Origin: an uncultured Flavobacteriaceae bacterium
GTDB taxonomy: Bacteria > Bacteroidota > Bacteroidia > Flavobacteriales > Flavobacteriaceae
Reading direction: 5' to 3'
Length of the DNA: 64,000 bases
NCBI GenBank assembly: GCA_943789365.1
Contig: CALSTV010000001.1
Coordinates: 2,973,343 to 3,037,342, forward strand
A program made the translations under genes and the position numbers. Positions 29,166 to 37,632 of the stretch are shown one piece after another (the stretch's first letter is position 1; each line of letters begins with the position of its first letter). Under the pieces are notes generated by a model that searched no databases, was not told the origin of the DNA, and worked only from the letters and a program-made list of their open reading frames with translations.

Positions 29166-30077
29166 ATGAAGAACAAACACACATTAGTAATATTAGCTGC
29201 TGGTATGGGCAGTAGATACGGAGGTTTAAAACAATTAGACACCATGTCTGATGAAGGCGATACGATTATAGACTTTTCATTATACGATGCTATTGAAGCT
29301 GGATTTAAAAAGGTGGTGTTTATTGTTCGTAAGTCATTTTTAGATGAGTTTAAGAGTATTTATGACACAAAACTCAAAGGAAAAATCGAAGTTGCATATG
29401 TATGTCAAGAACTCGACAAAATTCCCGCAGGTTATGAGGTAAGTACTGAAAGAGTAAAACCATGGGGAACAGGACATGCTACCTTGATGGTAAAAGGAGA
29501 AGTAGAAGGAAATTTTATAGTGATTAACGGTGATGACTTTTACAGTAAAGGAGCTTTTAAAACAATTATAAAGGAACTAGATTCTCTAGACCAGAATTCA
29601 AATGACATGTGTATGGTTGGCTACAACCTAAAAAACACAATTTCGGAAAATGGCTTTGTTTCTCGTGGCGAATGTTTTGTAAATGACCAACAAGAGCTAA
29701 CACATATTATAGAACGTACACATATCGAGAGAATTGATGGAAGAATTCAAAGAAAAAACGATGCAGGTGAATTCGTTGAAATGTCTGAAGATGCCAAAGT
29801 TTCGATGAACTTCTGGGGCTTTACACCAAAGTATTTAGATGCATTAGAAGAAGATTTTAAAGCATTTTTAAAAGAGAGGTCTACAGAGTTAAAAAGTGAA
29901 TTTTTTATCCCTACAGTTGTAAATAATCTATTGGCGGCTAAGAAAGGAGTAGTGAAGGTACTTACATCAGATGCAAAATGGATGGGGGTAACCTATGCAG
30001 AAGATCGTCCAACGGTGGTAGAAGCGATTGCAAAATTGAAAAGTGACAATATTTATCCACGGAATCTATGGGCGTAA
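29166..30077 (+). CDS. NDP-sugar-type nucleotidyltransferase
   Basis: Nucleotidyltransferase of the sugar-phosphate group. The N-terminus VILAAGMGSRYGGLKQL (about residues 8-24) is the nucleotide-binding signature, GTGHATLM and INGDDFYSKGAF carry the base- and metal-binding parts, and GFTPKYLDAL is typical of this subgroup. The 303-residue length fits a single catalytic domain with no acyltransferase tail. The sugar and the nucleotide cannot be told from sequence. It is 31 bp after tamB and 239 bp before pfkA, on the same strand as both. Confidence 0.8.
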   Translation: MKNKHTLVILAAGMGSRYGGLKQLDTMSDEGDTIIDFSLYDAIEAGFKKVVFIVRKSFLDEFKSIYDTKLKGKIEVAYVCQELDKIPAGYEVSTERVKPWGTGHATLMVKGEVEGNFIVINGDDFYSKGAFKTIIKELDSLDQNSNDMCMVGYNLKNTISENGFVSRGECFVNDQQELTHIIERTHIERIDGRIQRKNDAGEFVEMSEDAKVSMNFWGFTPKYLDALEEDFKAFLKERSTELKSEFFIPTVVNNLLAAKKGVVKVLTSDAKWMGVTYAEDRPTVVEAIAKLKSDNIYPRNLWA

Positions 30078-30170
30078 TAAAATAAGGGATCCAAAAAGGC
30101 GGTGGTTATTTTGTTAGTAGACAGCTTGTTATAGCTAACATTTGCTAAGTAGAAACCTAATAATTTTTCT

Positions 30171-30178
30171 TATTTTTG
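30171..30178 (+). promoter_or_regulatory. Candidate -7 element upstream of pfkA
   Basis: TATTTTTG lies 138 bp before the pfkA ATG. The palindrome at 30236-30249 would then lie inside the leader, so binding there could block elongation, or a different, unrecognised promoter may be used. Confidence 0.35.
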
Positions 30179-30225
30179 AAATCCCTTGATTTGAATGAAA
30201 AGGCTTGTGTCTAGTGAAAATATCC

Positions 30226-30252
30226 ATACGAAAGTCGAAAACGTTTTCGTAT
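30226..30252. promoter_or_regulatory. Operator-like palindrome upstream of pfkA
   Basis: A perfect 14-bp palindrome CGAAAACGTTTTCG (30236-30249) with a central CG, the shape of operators bound by LacI/GalR-family repressors. An overlapping inverted repeat, ATACGAAA at 30226-30233 and TTTCGTAT at 30245-30252, could form an alternative hairpin. It is about 65 bp before the pfkA start. No regulator gene is nearby; the protein that binds it is unknown. Confidence 0.5.
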
Positions 30253-30316
30253 AAAAGTGTCTAAATTTCAAGGCACAGACTAAAATAGCAGTACTTTTAT
30301 ACATTATAATTAGACC

Positions 30317-31303
30317 ATGAATATACAACTAAAAAAAGTAGCGGTAATGACCTCTGGAGGGGATTCTCCAGGAATGAATGCTGCCATAAGAGCCGTAGTG
30401 AGAACCTGCGCATATTATAAAGTAACCTGTATTGGAATCTACCAAGGATACCAAGGAATGATTGAAGGGGATTTTGTTGAAATGGGTGCACGAAGTGTGA
30501 ACAATATCATCAACAAAGGTGGTACGATGTTACAGTCTGCAAGATCACAGGAATTTAGAACTAAAGAAGGAAGAGCGAAAGCTTATGAGAACCTAATAGC
30601 TGAAGGTATTGAAGGCTTGATTGTCATTGGAGGAGACGGTACCTTTACAGGAGGTATGATTTTTAACCAAGAACACAATTTTCCTATTATTGGAATACCT
30701 TGTACCATTGATAACGATATTTTTGGAACACAATTTACGCTAGGATATGATACAGCTTTGAATACTGCTGTAGAAGCTATCGATAAAATTAGAGATACAG
30801 CATCTTCTCACAACAGATTGTTCTTTGTTGAAGTTATGGGTAGAGATGCAGGATTTATCGCTTTGAATGCAGGTGTAGGAGCTGGTGCAGAAGAAATTCT
30901 AATTCCTGAAGAAAACATCGGACTTGATAAATTACTTCAGTCTTTAATCAAAAGTAAGGAGTCTGGAAAGACCTCTAGTATCGTTGTAGTCGCAGAAGGA
31001 GAAAAAATTGGTAAGAATATTTTTCAGTTAGCAGAATATGTTGAAGAAAACTTACCAGAGTACGATGTGAGAGTATCTGTACTTGGACATATGCAGCGTG
31101 GAGGAGCTCCAAGTTGTTTTGATAGAGTATTGGCGAGTAGATTTGGTGTAAGTGCTGCCGAATTGTTGTTATCTGGATCATCAAATCTAATGGTAGGTTT
31201 TGTGAACAACGAGGTAAAATATACGCCACTTGAAAAAGCAGTAAAAGAACATCATAAAATTGATGAAGAACTCCTAAGAGTTTCTGAAATCATGACAGTA
31301 TAA
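30317..31303 (+). CDS. pfkA: 6-phosphofructokinase
   Basis: Commits fructose 6-phosphate to glycolysis. The 328 residues include GGDSPGMNAAIRAV (about 13-26), the nucleotide-binding GGDGTFTGG, the catalytic TIDND and the substrate-binding segments FFVEVMGRDAGFIAL and LGHMQRGGAPSCFDR. The residue before TIDND is Cys (IPCTIDND), whereas typical ATP-dependent enzymes have Gly and pyrophosphate-dependent ones Lys; GGDGT still points to ATP. gapA follows after 36 bp with the same strand, so the two are likely co-transcribed and controlled by the operator-like palindrome upstream. Confidence 0.95.
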   Translation: MNIQLKKVAVMTSGGDSPGMNAAIRAVVRTCAYYKVTCIGIYQGYQGMIEGDFVEMGARSVNNIINKGGTMLQSARSQEFRTKEGRAKAYENLIAEGIEGLIVIGGDGTFTGGMIFNQEHNFPIIGIPCTIDNDIFGTQFTLGYDTALNTAVEAIDKIRDTASSHNRLFFVEVMGRDAGFIALNAGVGAGAEEILIPEENIGLDKLLQSLIKSKESGKTSSIVVVAEGEKIGKNIFQLAEYVEENLPEYDVRVSVLGHMQRGGAPSCFDRVLASRFGVSAAELLLSGSSNLMVGFVNNEVKYTPLEKAVKEHHKIDEELLRVSEIMTV

Positions 31304-31324
31304 ATAAATAGAAATTAAAATTAA

Positions 31325-32338
<1,014 letters not shown>

Positions 32339-32360
32339 GAAAGCTTAATTAGTTCATAAT

Positions 32361-32399
32361 AAATCCCGTTTTGTTGATTCAGAACGGGATTTTACTTTT
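32361..32399 (+). terminator. Rho-independent terminator after gapA
   Basis: Stem AAATCCCGTT (32361-32370) pairs with AACGGGATTT (32383-32392), loop of 12 bases, followed by TTACTTTTG. It begins 23 bp after the gapA stop and probably ends the pfkA-gapA transcript. Confidence 0.85.
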
Positions 32400-32404
32400 G
32401 TATT

Positions 32405-32439
32405 GGCTTTCGGCTACCGGCTATAGGCTACTGGTATAT
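32405..32439. repeat. Heptamer tandem repeat (GGCTNNN)
   Basis: Five consecutive 7-bp units: GGCTTTC, GGCTACC, GGCTATA, GGCTACT and a degenerate GGTATAT. It is GC-richer than its surroundings and lies between the gapA terminator and mgsA. Short degenerate arrays of this type occur in intergenic DNA of some flavobacteria; no function is known to me. Confidence 0.6.
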
Positions 32440-32521
32440 AGCAATAAGAAGGAACCTGGAAACCTGAATAATGAAACCTAACAAAACAGAATTAAAATAT
32501 TAAAAATTCAAAACTAATAAG

Positions 32522-32890
32522 ATGGAAATAGCAGTGATAGCCCACGACGGGAAAAAAGCAGATATGGTACAGTTCTTAATGCAAAATAAAGAACTGATAT
32601 TAAGAAATAATATTGAATTGATAAGTACGGGAACCACAGGTAGTCATGCCGAAAAATCGGGTCTGAAAGTTACCAGATACCTCTCAGGACCGCTTGGTGG
32701 AGATGCTCAAATTGCAGGTCGGGTTGCAGAAGGAAAGGTTGCCATGGTGTTGTTCTTTAGAGATCCATTAGAAAAACATCCTCATGAACCAGATGTATTG
32801 ATGTTAATGCGCCTATGTGATGTACACAATGTGCCACTAGCTACCAATCCAGCTTCAGCAACTTTGTTAATTCAATCTTTAGAGAAATAA
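32522..32890 (+). CDS. mgsA: Methylglyoxal synthase
   Basis: Converts dihydroxyacetone phosphate to methylglyoxal and phosphate, a bypass that frees phosphate when glycolysis is blocked. The phosphate-binding STGTTG is at residues 35-40, the catalytic Asp is D61 in GPLGGDAQIAGR and the HPHEPDV stretch (86-92) carries the conserved histidine and acidic residues. At 122 residues it is shorter than E. coli MgsA (about 150), lacking terminal extensions, but all core motifs are present. It is separated from gapA by a terminator and a heptamer repeat, so it is probably expressed on its own. Confidence 0.93.
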   Translation: MEIAVIAHDGKKADMVQFLMQNKELILRNNIELISTGTTGSHAEKSGLKVTRYLSGPLGGDAQIAGRVAEGKVAMVLFFRDPLEKHPHEPDVLMLMRLCDVHNVPLATNPASATLLIQSLEK

Positions 32891-32919
32891 TGTAGAGACT
32901 CGTTTTTAACAGAAAGAAG

Positions 32920-35154
32920 TCAATCTTTTTTGCCAAATAACCTAGAAAAGAAATTTCCTTTTTTCTTTTTGGCGTCTTTTTTGTCGAACAAATCGAAAAT
33001 CTTTTCTAAGGTGTTTTCTTCTCTGTAATAATCACAATCGCAAGCGTCTACAACAGCTTCGCTAAATTCAGGAAACCCAGCCGCTAACTTAGTGTTAATT
33101 TCCAAATCGCTATAGGTTTTAGAAATGACATTTCCAACAATTGGCAAAGCAGCAACTGAGCCTCCGCCAATGTCGGGGGCTAAATTAATACTAGGATATT
33201 TACAACCTACCCAAGCACCCATAATAAATTTTGAATTAAAGCCAATAAACCAAGAGTCACTATAATTTTGTGAAGTTCCAGTTTTTCCTGCCCAAGCATC
33301 TTTTGCTTTGTACGTTGTAAGCAATTTTCTAGCCGTACCGTTGTCTACAACACCTTTCAATAGCAATTGCATTATTTCCAAATTTGTACTGTCTAAAGCA
33401 ACGCTATTTGACGCAGGGATTTCATGCGTATACAATACCTTTCCTTCTGCATCTCTAATACTTTTGATGAAATAGGGGGAGACCGTTGTTTTTCTTGTCG
33501 CAAAGGGTATATAGGCATGTACCATATTTTGTAAAGAATAACTAGTGGTTCCCAAAGCAGTAGCAGGACCGTTTTTAAGTTCTTTTTTCAATCCCAAAGC
33601 ATTTACGGTTTCCTGAAGATTTTTGTGACCCGTATTGAAATAAGTTTCAATCGTGGGAATATTCATGCTTTTTGCCAATGCACCGGGCATCGAATAATAC
33701 CCTCCGATGGAATGATCATAGTTTTCAGGCGTCCAGTTGTCATAATCTTCATATGCCTTTTGTTCGTTGTTGATCCATTGACATGGCTTTTGACCATTTT
33801 CTAAAGCAGCAGTATATACAAAGGGTTTAAATGTTGACGCCGCCTGTCTTTCACTGTTTACAAGATTGTAGGGTAAGAATTCATAATTATTACCTCCTAC
33901 ATATAATTGCACAGCACCTGAAGTAACATCCACGCCATATACTGCGGCATGAACCATTTTTAAGTAATGCTCAATAGAATCCTTTATAGATAAATTTTGT
34001 GATTTGGTATCCCAATTAAAAACGCGCTTTGATTGTTTTTTAGACAGTTTTTTATCAATCTCATTGGCTGTCATTTTTTGCCGTTTGTATTTCCGGAAGT
34101 CTTTTGTTTGTTGTAGCTCTTTTTTTATAAGAACTTGGACAGCTTCCTTTTTACGCAATCCTTTCCAATAGATATCCATTTTTTTCTGTAGTTTGACCAA
34201 CTGCTGTTCTCTAGATTGAAGAGTGGCATTCTGTAATTCAGCAAGTAAAGTCGTTTCAATATGAAGCCCGTCTTTTTCTAGGTCGTATGGTTGATCTGCT
34301 ACTTCTAAAATCTGAGCAGCCTCTTTCTTTACTTCCCTTAAAAAATAGCCATTTGGGTTTTCCAATAAGATGTTTTTATATTTCGTATTTAAGTCACTTT
34401 TACACGCTTTTTTTAACACTTTAGTGTTTATGTAGCCAGCTTTCGCCATTTGATGTAAGACCACATTTCTTCTTCTAATCGCATGGTCTGGATGTCTTCT
34501 TGGGTTGTAATAAGTGTTTGCTTTTAAAATACCGACCAATACTGCTGCTTGGTTCAATTGCAGTTTTTCTGTAGGTATTGAGAAATAGCGTTGCGCGGCA
34601 GATTCTATTCCATAGACGCCTTCACCGAAAGGAACAGTATTAAAATAAAGTGTAAGAATTTCATCTTTACTATAAATGCTTTCGAGACGGTTGGCTAAGA
34701 TAGCCTCCTTAGTTTTGTTTACAGGCATCGATAAAAAGGCAAAATCCTTTCTATGGAAAAGGTTTTTAGCAAGCTGTTGTGAAATGGTACTACCACCTCC
34801 AGAGGATTTATTACCTAACAAAAGTGTTTTTACTAATACGCGTGTCATGGCAATTTTGTCAATGCCTTCGTGTTCATAAAACCGAACATCTTCTGTGGCT
34901 ACCAAGGCATCAACCAAATGTTTTGGTAATTCGTTAAAACTGACTTGCGTTCGGTTTTTTTGAAAATACTTTCCTAGCAGCACGCCATCAGCGCTGTATA
35001 CAACACTGGCCTCTGCTTGTTTTAGCGCTTTTAATTGTTTTGAGTTTGGAATAGGACCGAAGCCACCAAGGTATACAATGGCAATAAAAAGTGCGAGCAA
35101 TACGCTAAAGAGTAGTGCAATCTTGCTCGTAAATTTAAAGAGTTTATAATACAT
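32920..35154 (-). CDS. Class A penicillin-binding protein (PBP1A-like transglycosylase/transpeptidase)
   Basis: Bifunctional peptidoglycan polymerase anchored by one N-terminal membrane segment (about residues 9-30). The GT51 glycosyltransferase domain carries the catalytic E88 in TEDVRFYEHEG, then GGSTISQQLAKNLF. The transpeptidase domain has S440-x-x-K443 (STFK), S496-x-N498 (SMN) and K624-T-G (KTGTSQNY). 744 residues is usual. The last 40 residues are Lys/Asp-rich. An unusual basic, coiled-coil-like insert rich in Lys and Gln lies at about 310-390, between the two domains. It follows ridA after 9 bp on the same strand, so the two are co-transcribed. Confidence 0.95.
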   Translation of the reverse strand: MYYKLFKFTSKIALLFSVLLALFIAIVYLGGFGPIPNSKQLKALKQAEASVVYSADGVLLGKYFQKNRTQVSFNELPKHLVDALVATEDVRFYEHEGIDKIAMTRVLVKTLLLGNKSSGGGSTISQQLAKNLFHRKDFAFLSMPVNKTKEAILANRLESIYSKDEILTLYFNTVPFGEGVYGIESAAQRYFSIPTEKLQLNQAAVLVGILKANTYYNPRRHPDHAIRRRNVVLHQMAKAGYINTKVLKKACKSDLNTKYKNILLENPNGYFLREVKKEAAQILEVADQPYDLEKDGLHIETTLLAELQNATLQSREQQLVKLQKKMDIYWKGLRKKEAVQVLIKKELQQTKDFRKYKRQKMTANEIDKKLSKKQSKRVFNWDTKSQNLSIKDSIEHYLKMVHAAVYGVDVTSGAVQLYVGGNNYEFLPYNLVNSERQAASTFKPFVYTAALENGQKPCQWINNEQKAYEDYDNWTPENYDHSIGGYYSMPGALAKSMNIPTIETYFNTGHKNLQETVNALGLKKELKNGPATALGTTSYSLQNMVHAYIPFATRKTTVSPYFIKSIRDAEGKVLYTHEIPASNSVALDSTNLEIMQLLLKGVVDNGTARKLLTTYKAKDAWAGKTGTSQNYSDSWFIGFNSKFIMGAWVGCKYPSINLAPDIGGGSVAALPIVGNVISKTYSDLEINTKLAAGFPEFSEAVVDACDCDYYREENTLEKIFDLFDKKDAKKKKGNFFSRLFGKKD

Positions 35155-35163
35155 TCAGATGTG

Positions 35164-35544
35164 TTATTGATGCGCAATCATGGATATTTCGACATGTACG
35201 TCTTTTGGAAGTCGTGTCACTTCCACAGTCTCTCTTGCAGGTGCAGTAGCTTCGTTGAAATAACTTCCATATACTTCGTTGATTTGTCCAAAATTGTTCA
35301 TGTCGCTAATAAAAATTGAAGACTTAACAACATGATCAAAACTAAGTCCTGCCTCCTTTAATACGGCATGTAAGTTTTCCATGACTTGCTTGGTTTCTTC
35401 AGCTATGGTTTCCATAACGAACGTCCCCGTTGATGGGTTTATTGCAATTTGTCCAGAAATATATAAAATACCATTGTTTAATATAGCCTGGTTATAGGGA
35501 CCTAAAGGCTCCGGTGCGTTTTGAGTAGTGATGATTGTTTTCAT
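35164..35544 (-). CDS. ridA: RidA-family enamine/imine deaminase
   Basis: Trimeric cytoplasmic enzyme that hydrolyses reactive 2-aminoacrylate and similar imines. The key arginine is R104 in APARETVEVTRLP; the signature VEISMIA closes the protein, and the N-terminus NAPEPLGPYNQAI is characteristic. 126 residues is standard. Its stop lies 9 bp before the class A PBP gene, so it is the promoter-proximal gene of that pair. The physiological link to cell-wall synthesis is not obvious. Confidence 0.93.
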   Translation of the reverse strand: MKTIITTQNAPEPLGPYNQAILNNGILYISGQIAINPSTGTFVMETIAEETKQVMENLHAVLKEAGLSFDHVVKSSIFISDMNNFGQINEVYGSYFNEATAPARETVEVTRLPKDVHVEISMIAHQ

Positions 35545-35834
35545 GACGGTTTTGTTTTGAGCAATAAAGATAGGCTTTTTAATATTTTTTTTGCGAGTGA
35601 AACGTGTTTTTATAAACCAATCAACATTTACTTTCGACTTTGACTAAGTAGTATATAAAAGTTTCATACACAGTGATATATCCCTATAAATAAGGATATT
35701 GAAAATTCATTAAAAACAGGTATTTCATATGTAATAAAATAAACATAAGTTTACAGTGTTGTTTTGGTTTTTATAGTTGGTACTAAAACTTAAGAAAGAG
35801 GCGCCAATTAATTTATGAACTAAAATTTTACATT

Positions 35835-36998
35835 ATGAAAAATCTAAACCGAGTAGCAATGCTAATAGCATATGTTTTTATGACCTTTATGTATTCCTGT
35901 GACAATGAATTGTCTCAGTCCAATGAAATGATATCCGAGAATCAAGATATTGACCAAACTGAATTGACTGAATTCAAAGGTCTTCCCGTTAAGCATCGTT
36001 TTTCGGCACCCATAGCTGAACTGGAGAAAACACACGATTACACAGCACTTAAAAAGCTCTATAATAGTAAAAGGCGGGCTGCTGCATCAAAGAAAGGAAT
36101 CGCCTATAAAGGAGAAGAAGAACTTCCGTCGGCCGAAATTATTGTGGAAGCAGCCGAAGAGAGGTTGAATGAATTTCCGTATCGGGAAAACGAGGAAGCC
36201 GAAATGAATCTGGAAATGGTACAGGAAGACTTTCCTACGCTTACCGGAGAAGAAATAGAAGTTAATATGGATGTGATTGACGACTATTATTCGCAAAATT
36301 TAGATTATGAGGTATTAGCGGATGTTGCTGAAGACGAAAACCTACAAGCAAAAATTTTAACAGCTGCCAAAACAGAAAGTAGGGATTGGGGTCGGTTTTG
36401 GTGTGTTGTTCGGAAATTCCAAACTCCCCAATATGTAATTGGAGCTTTTGGATATGGGATAAGTACGGGTGAGTTTTCTTATATTCGTTCTGTGATAGCC
36501 CTGTATTATTCCAACAGAGCAGTAGGCTATTCAGTACAGTCCGTTTTTGGGCATTTTGCCTATGACAACACACAAAGAGATGCGTACAGGCATGTGCTTT
36601 GGAGCGCCTTTTTGGCAAAATATTATTATACCATTTCTTCAAAAAGCGCTCGTTTGCGCTTTGCGGAGGCTATTGGTAATGCCAATGAAATTTGTACGGA
36701 TAATCCCGAAGACTCCAAATATATGGACTTTCACAACAATGCAATAGGAAGAAAGTTGTTCGATGATAATTGCTCTTATAGAACCAAAAGGGTACTTTGG
36801 TGGCGTGTTACTTATGGATTGAATGTGCCGTCTGAAAGTACTTTAAGGTCCCGAACGGAAAGTTTCGTGCATAGTGGGTATTTTATTGATAAAGATTTTG
36901 ATAAATCACTTGATCCTATTGAAATTGATAGAGTTACAAACAGTATTCGAAACTATTCTGATAAAAATAGAGTTTTATACTTTTCTAAAGAACTTTAG
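35835..36998 (+). CDS. Lipoprotein with a C-terminal DUF6973-like domain, unknown function
   Basis: Exported lipoprotein: the signal peptide ends in FMYSC with the lipidated cysteine at about residue 22. A low-complexity, Glu-rich region (about 25-180) is followed by a globular C-terminal domain. That domain holds the conserved-looking pattern RDAYRHVLWSAFLAKYY, EAIGNANE, and MDFHNNAIGRKLF (roughly residues 255-315), which resembles DUF6973 from memory. The paired RHxxW and HNNxxGR motifs look like those of a metal- or nucleotide-binding enzyme, but no activity is known to me. It is followed 2 bp later by a second small lipoprotein gene, so the two act together or share expression. Upstream lie 290 bp without a gene, containing a small ATATCC/GGATAT hairpin at 35678-35699. 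Confidence 0.75.
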   Translation: MKNLNRVAMLIAYVFMTFMYSCDNELSQSNEMISENQDIDQTELTEFKGLPVKHRFSAPIAELEKTHDYTALKKLYNSKRRAAASKKGIAYKGEEELPSAEIIVEAAEERLNEFPYRENEEAEMNLEMVQEDFPTLTGEEIEVNMDVIDDYYSQNLDYEVLADVAEDENLQAKILTAAKTESRDWGRFWCVVRKFQTPQYVIGAFGYGISTGEFSYIRSVIALYYSNRAVGYSVQSVFGHFAYDNTQRDAYRHVLWSAFLAKYYYTISSKSARLRFAEAIGNANEICTDNPEDSKYMDFHNNAIGRKLFDDNCSYRTKRVLWWRVTYGLNVPSESTLRSRTESFVHSGYFIDKDFDKSLDPIEIDRVTNSIRNYSDKNRVLYFSKEL

Positions 36999-37000
36999 AA

Positions 37001-37423
37001 ATGAAGAAAATAAATTTAATTTTACTAGCAAGTTTATTATTAGTAAGTAGTTGCAATGATTTATTTTTAGCTTTTGAAGATTATGGAATAAGCGTCCGAG
37101 TGAGAAATAGGTCGAGCTCTGATATTGAATGGTCAAAAGTATATATAGGAAAATACGATAATAATACCTTTTATCCTACTGACTCAGTGATTGGTAACGT
37201 TGTTATTCCTATGGATAGTACCGTTAATTTGACGCCTGAATCTGAATATAAAATGGGGTGGTGGCCCCATCAAAATAAACTAAACACAGGAAGGTCCGGT
37301 TTTTTCTTGAAACTTTCTGATGGGAGAGAACATTATTTTGGTGAATTTACAGGAAGCTACAAAACAGGAAGTTCAGTACATGTATCTGTTTATGATGATA
37401 AAATATACCCTCCTACAGACTAG
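37001..37423 (+). CDS. Small lipoprotein of unknown function
   Basis: Not recognised. Clear type II signal peptide (MKKINLILLASLLLVSSC, lipidated C18) followed by about 120 residues of beta-rich sequence (YGISVRVRNRSSSDIEW, KVYIGKYDNNTFYP, FFLKLSDGREHYFGEF, SSVHVSVYDDKIY), which suggests a small beta-sandwich. It starts 2 bp after the DUF6973-like lipoprotein gene, so it is translationally close to it and is probably its partner. Just downstream is the MITE-like palindrome. An accessory or immunity role is possible but unsupported. Confidence 0.75.
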   Translation: MKKINLILLASLLLVSSCNDLFLAFEDYGISVRVRNRSSSDIEWSKVYIGKYDNNTFYPTDSVIGNVVIPMDSTVNLTPESEYKMGWWPHQNKLNTGRSGFFLKLSDGREHYFGEFTGSYKTGSSVHVSVYDDKIYPPTD

Positions 37424-37474
37424 TACTATATTTACATTAATTCGCAATTGATATAATTTAGAAAAGAAAAGACA

Positions 37475-37619
37475 ATAAAAAGGGACTGTCTGAAAAACTT
37501 TAAAAATTAAAACTTGTCTCAACGAGCGCAGTCGAGATGCCTTTAGAATCAAGATATTAAAAAGTTCTCGACTACACTCGAACGGAGATTTAACCACTTT
37601 TCAGACAGTCCCTTTTTAT
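37475..37619. mobile_element. MITE-like 145-bp palindromic element
   Basis: Perfect 22-bp terminal inverted repeats: ATAAAAAGGGACTGTCTGAA followed by AA at 37475-37496, and the exact complement at 37598-37619. An inner imperfect inverted repeat (37523-37537 with 37566-37580, 13 of 15 positions) contains the CTCGACT-GCGCTCG-type motif that I recall as dispersed in flavobacterial genomes. No reading frame lies inside. It separates the small lipoprotein gene from the convergent serB and could also work as a two-way terminator. Confidence 0.7.
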
Positions 37620-37632
37620 ATGTAATCTTATG

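Noticed and set aside
35678..35699. ATATCC/GGATAT hairpin upstream of the lipoprotein pair as a terminator or riboswitch
   Set aside because: Only six base pairs, no T-tract and no match to a known riboswitch.
36262..36642. 126-codon minus-strand frame inside the DUF6973-like lipoprotein gene
   Set aside because: Antisense to a gene with a clear lipoprotein signal; composition is not protein-like.
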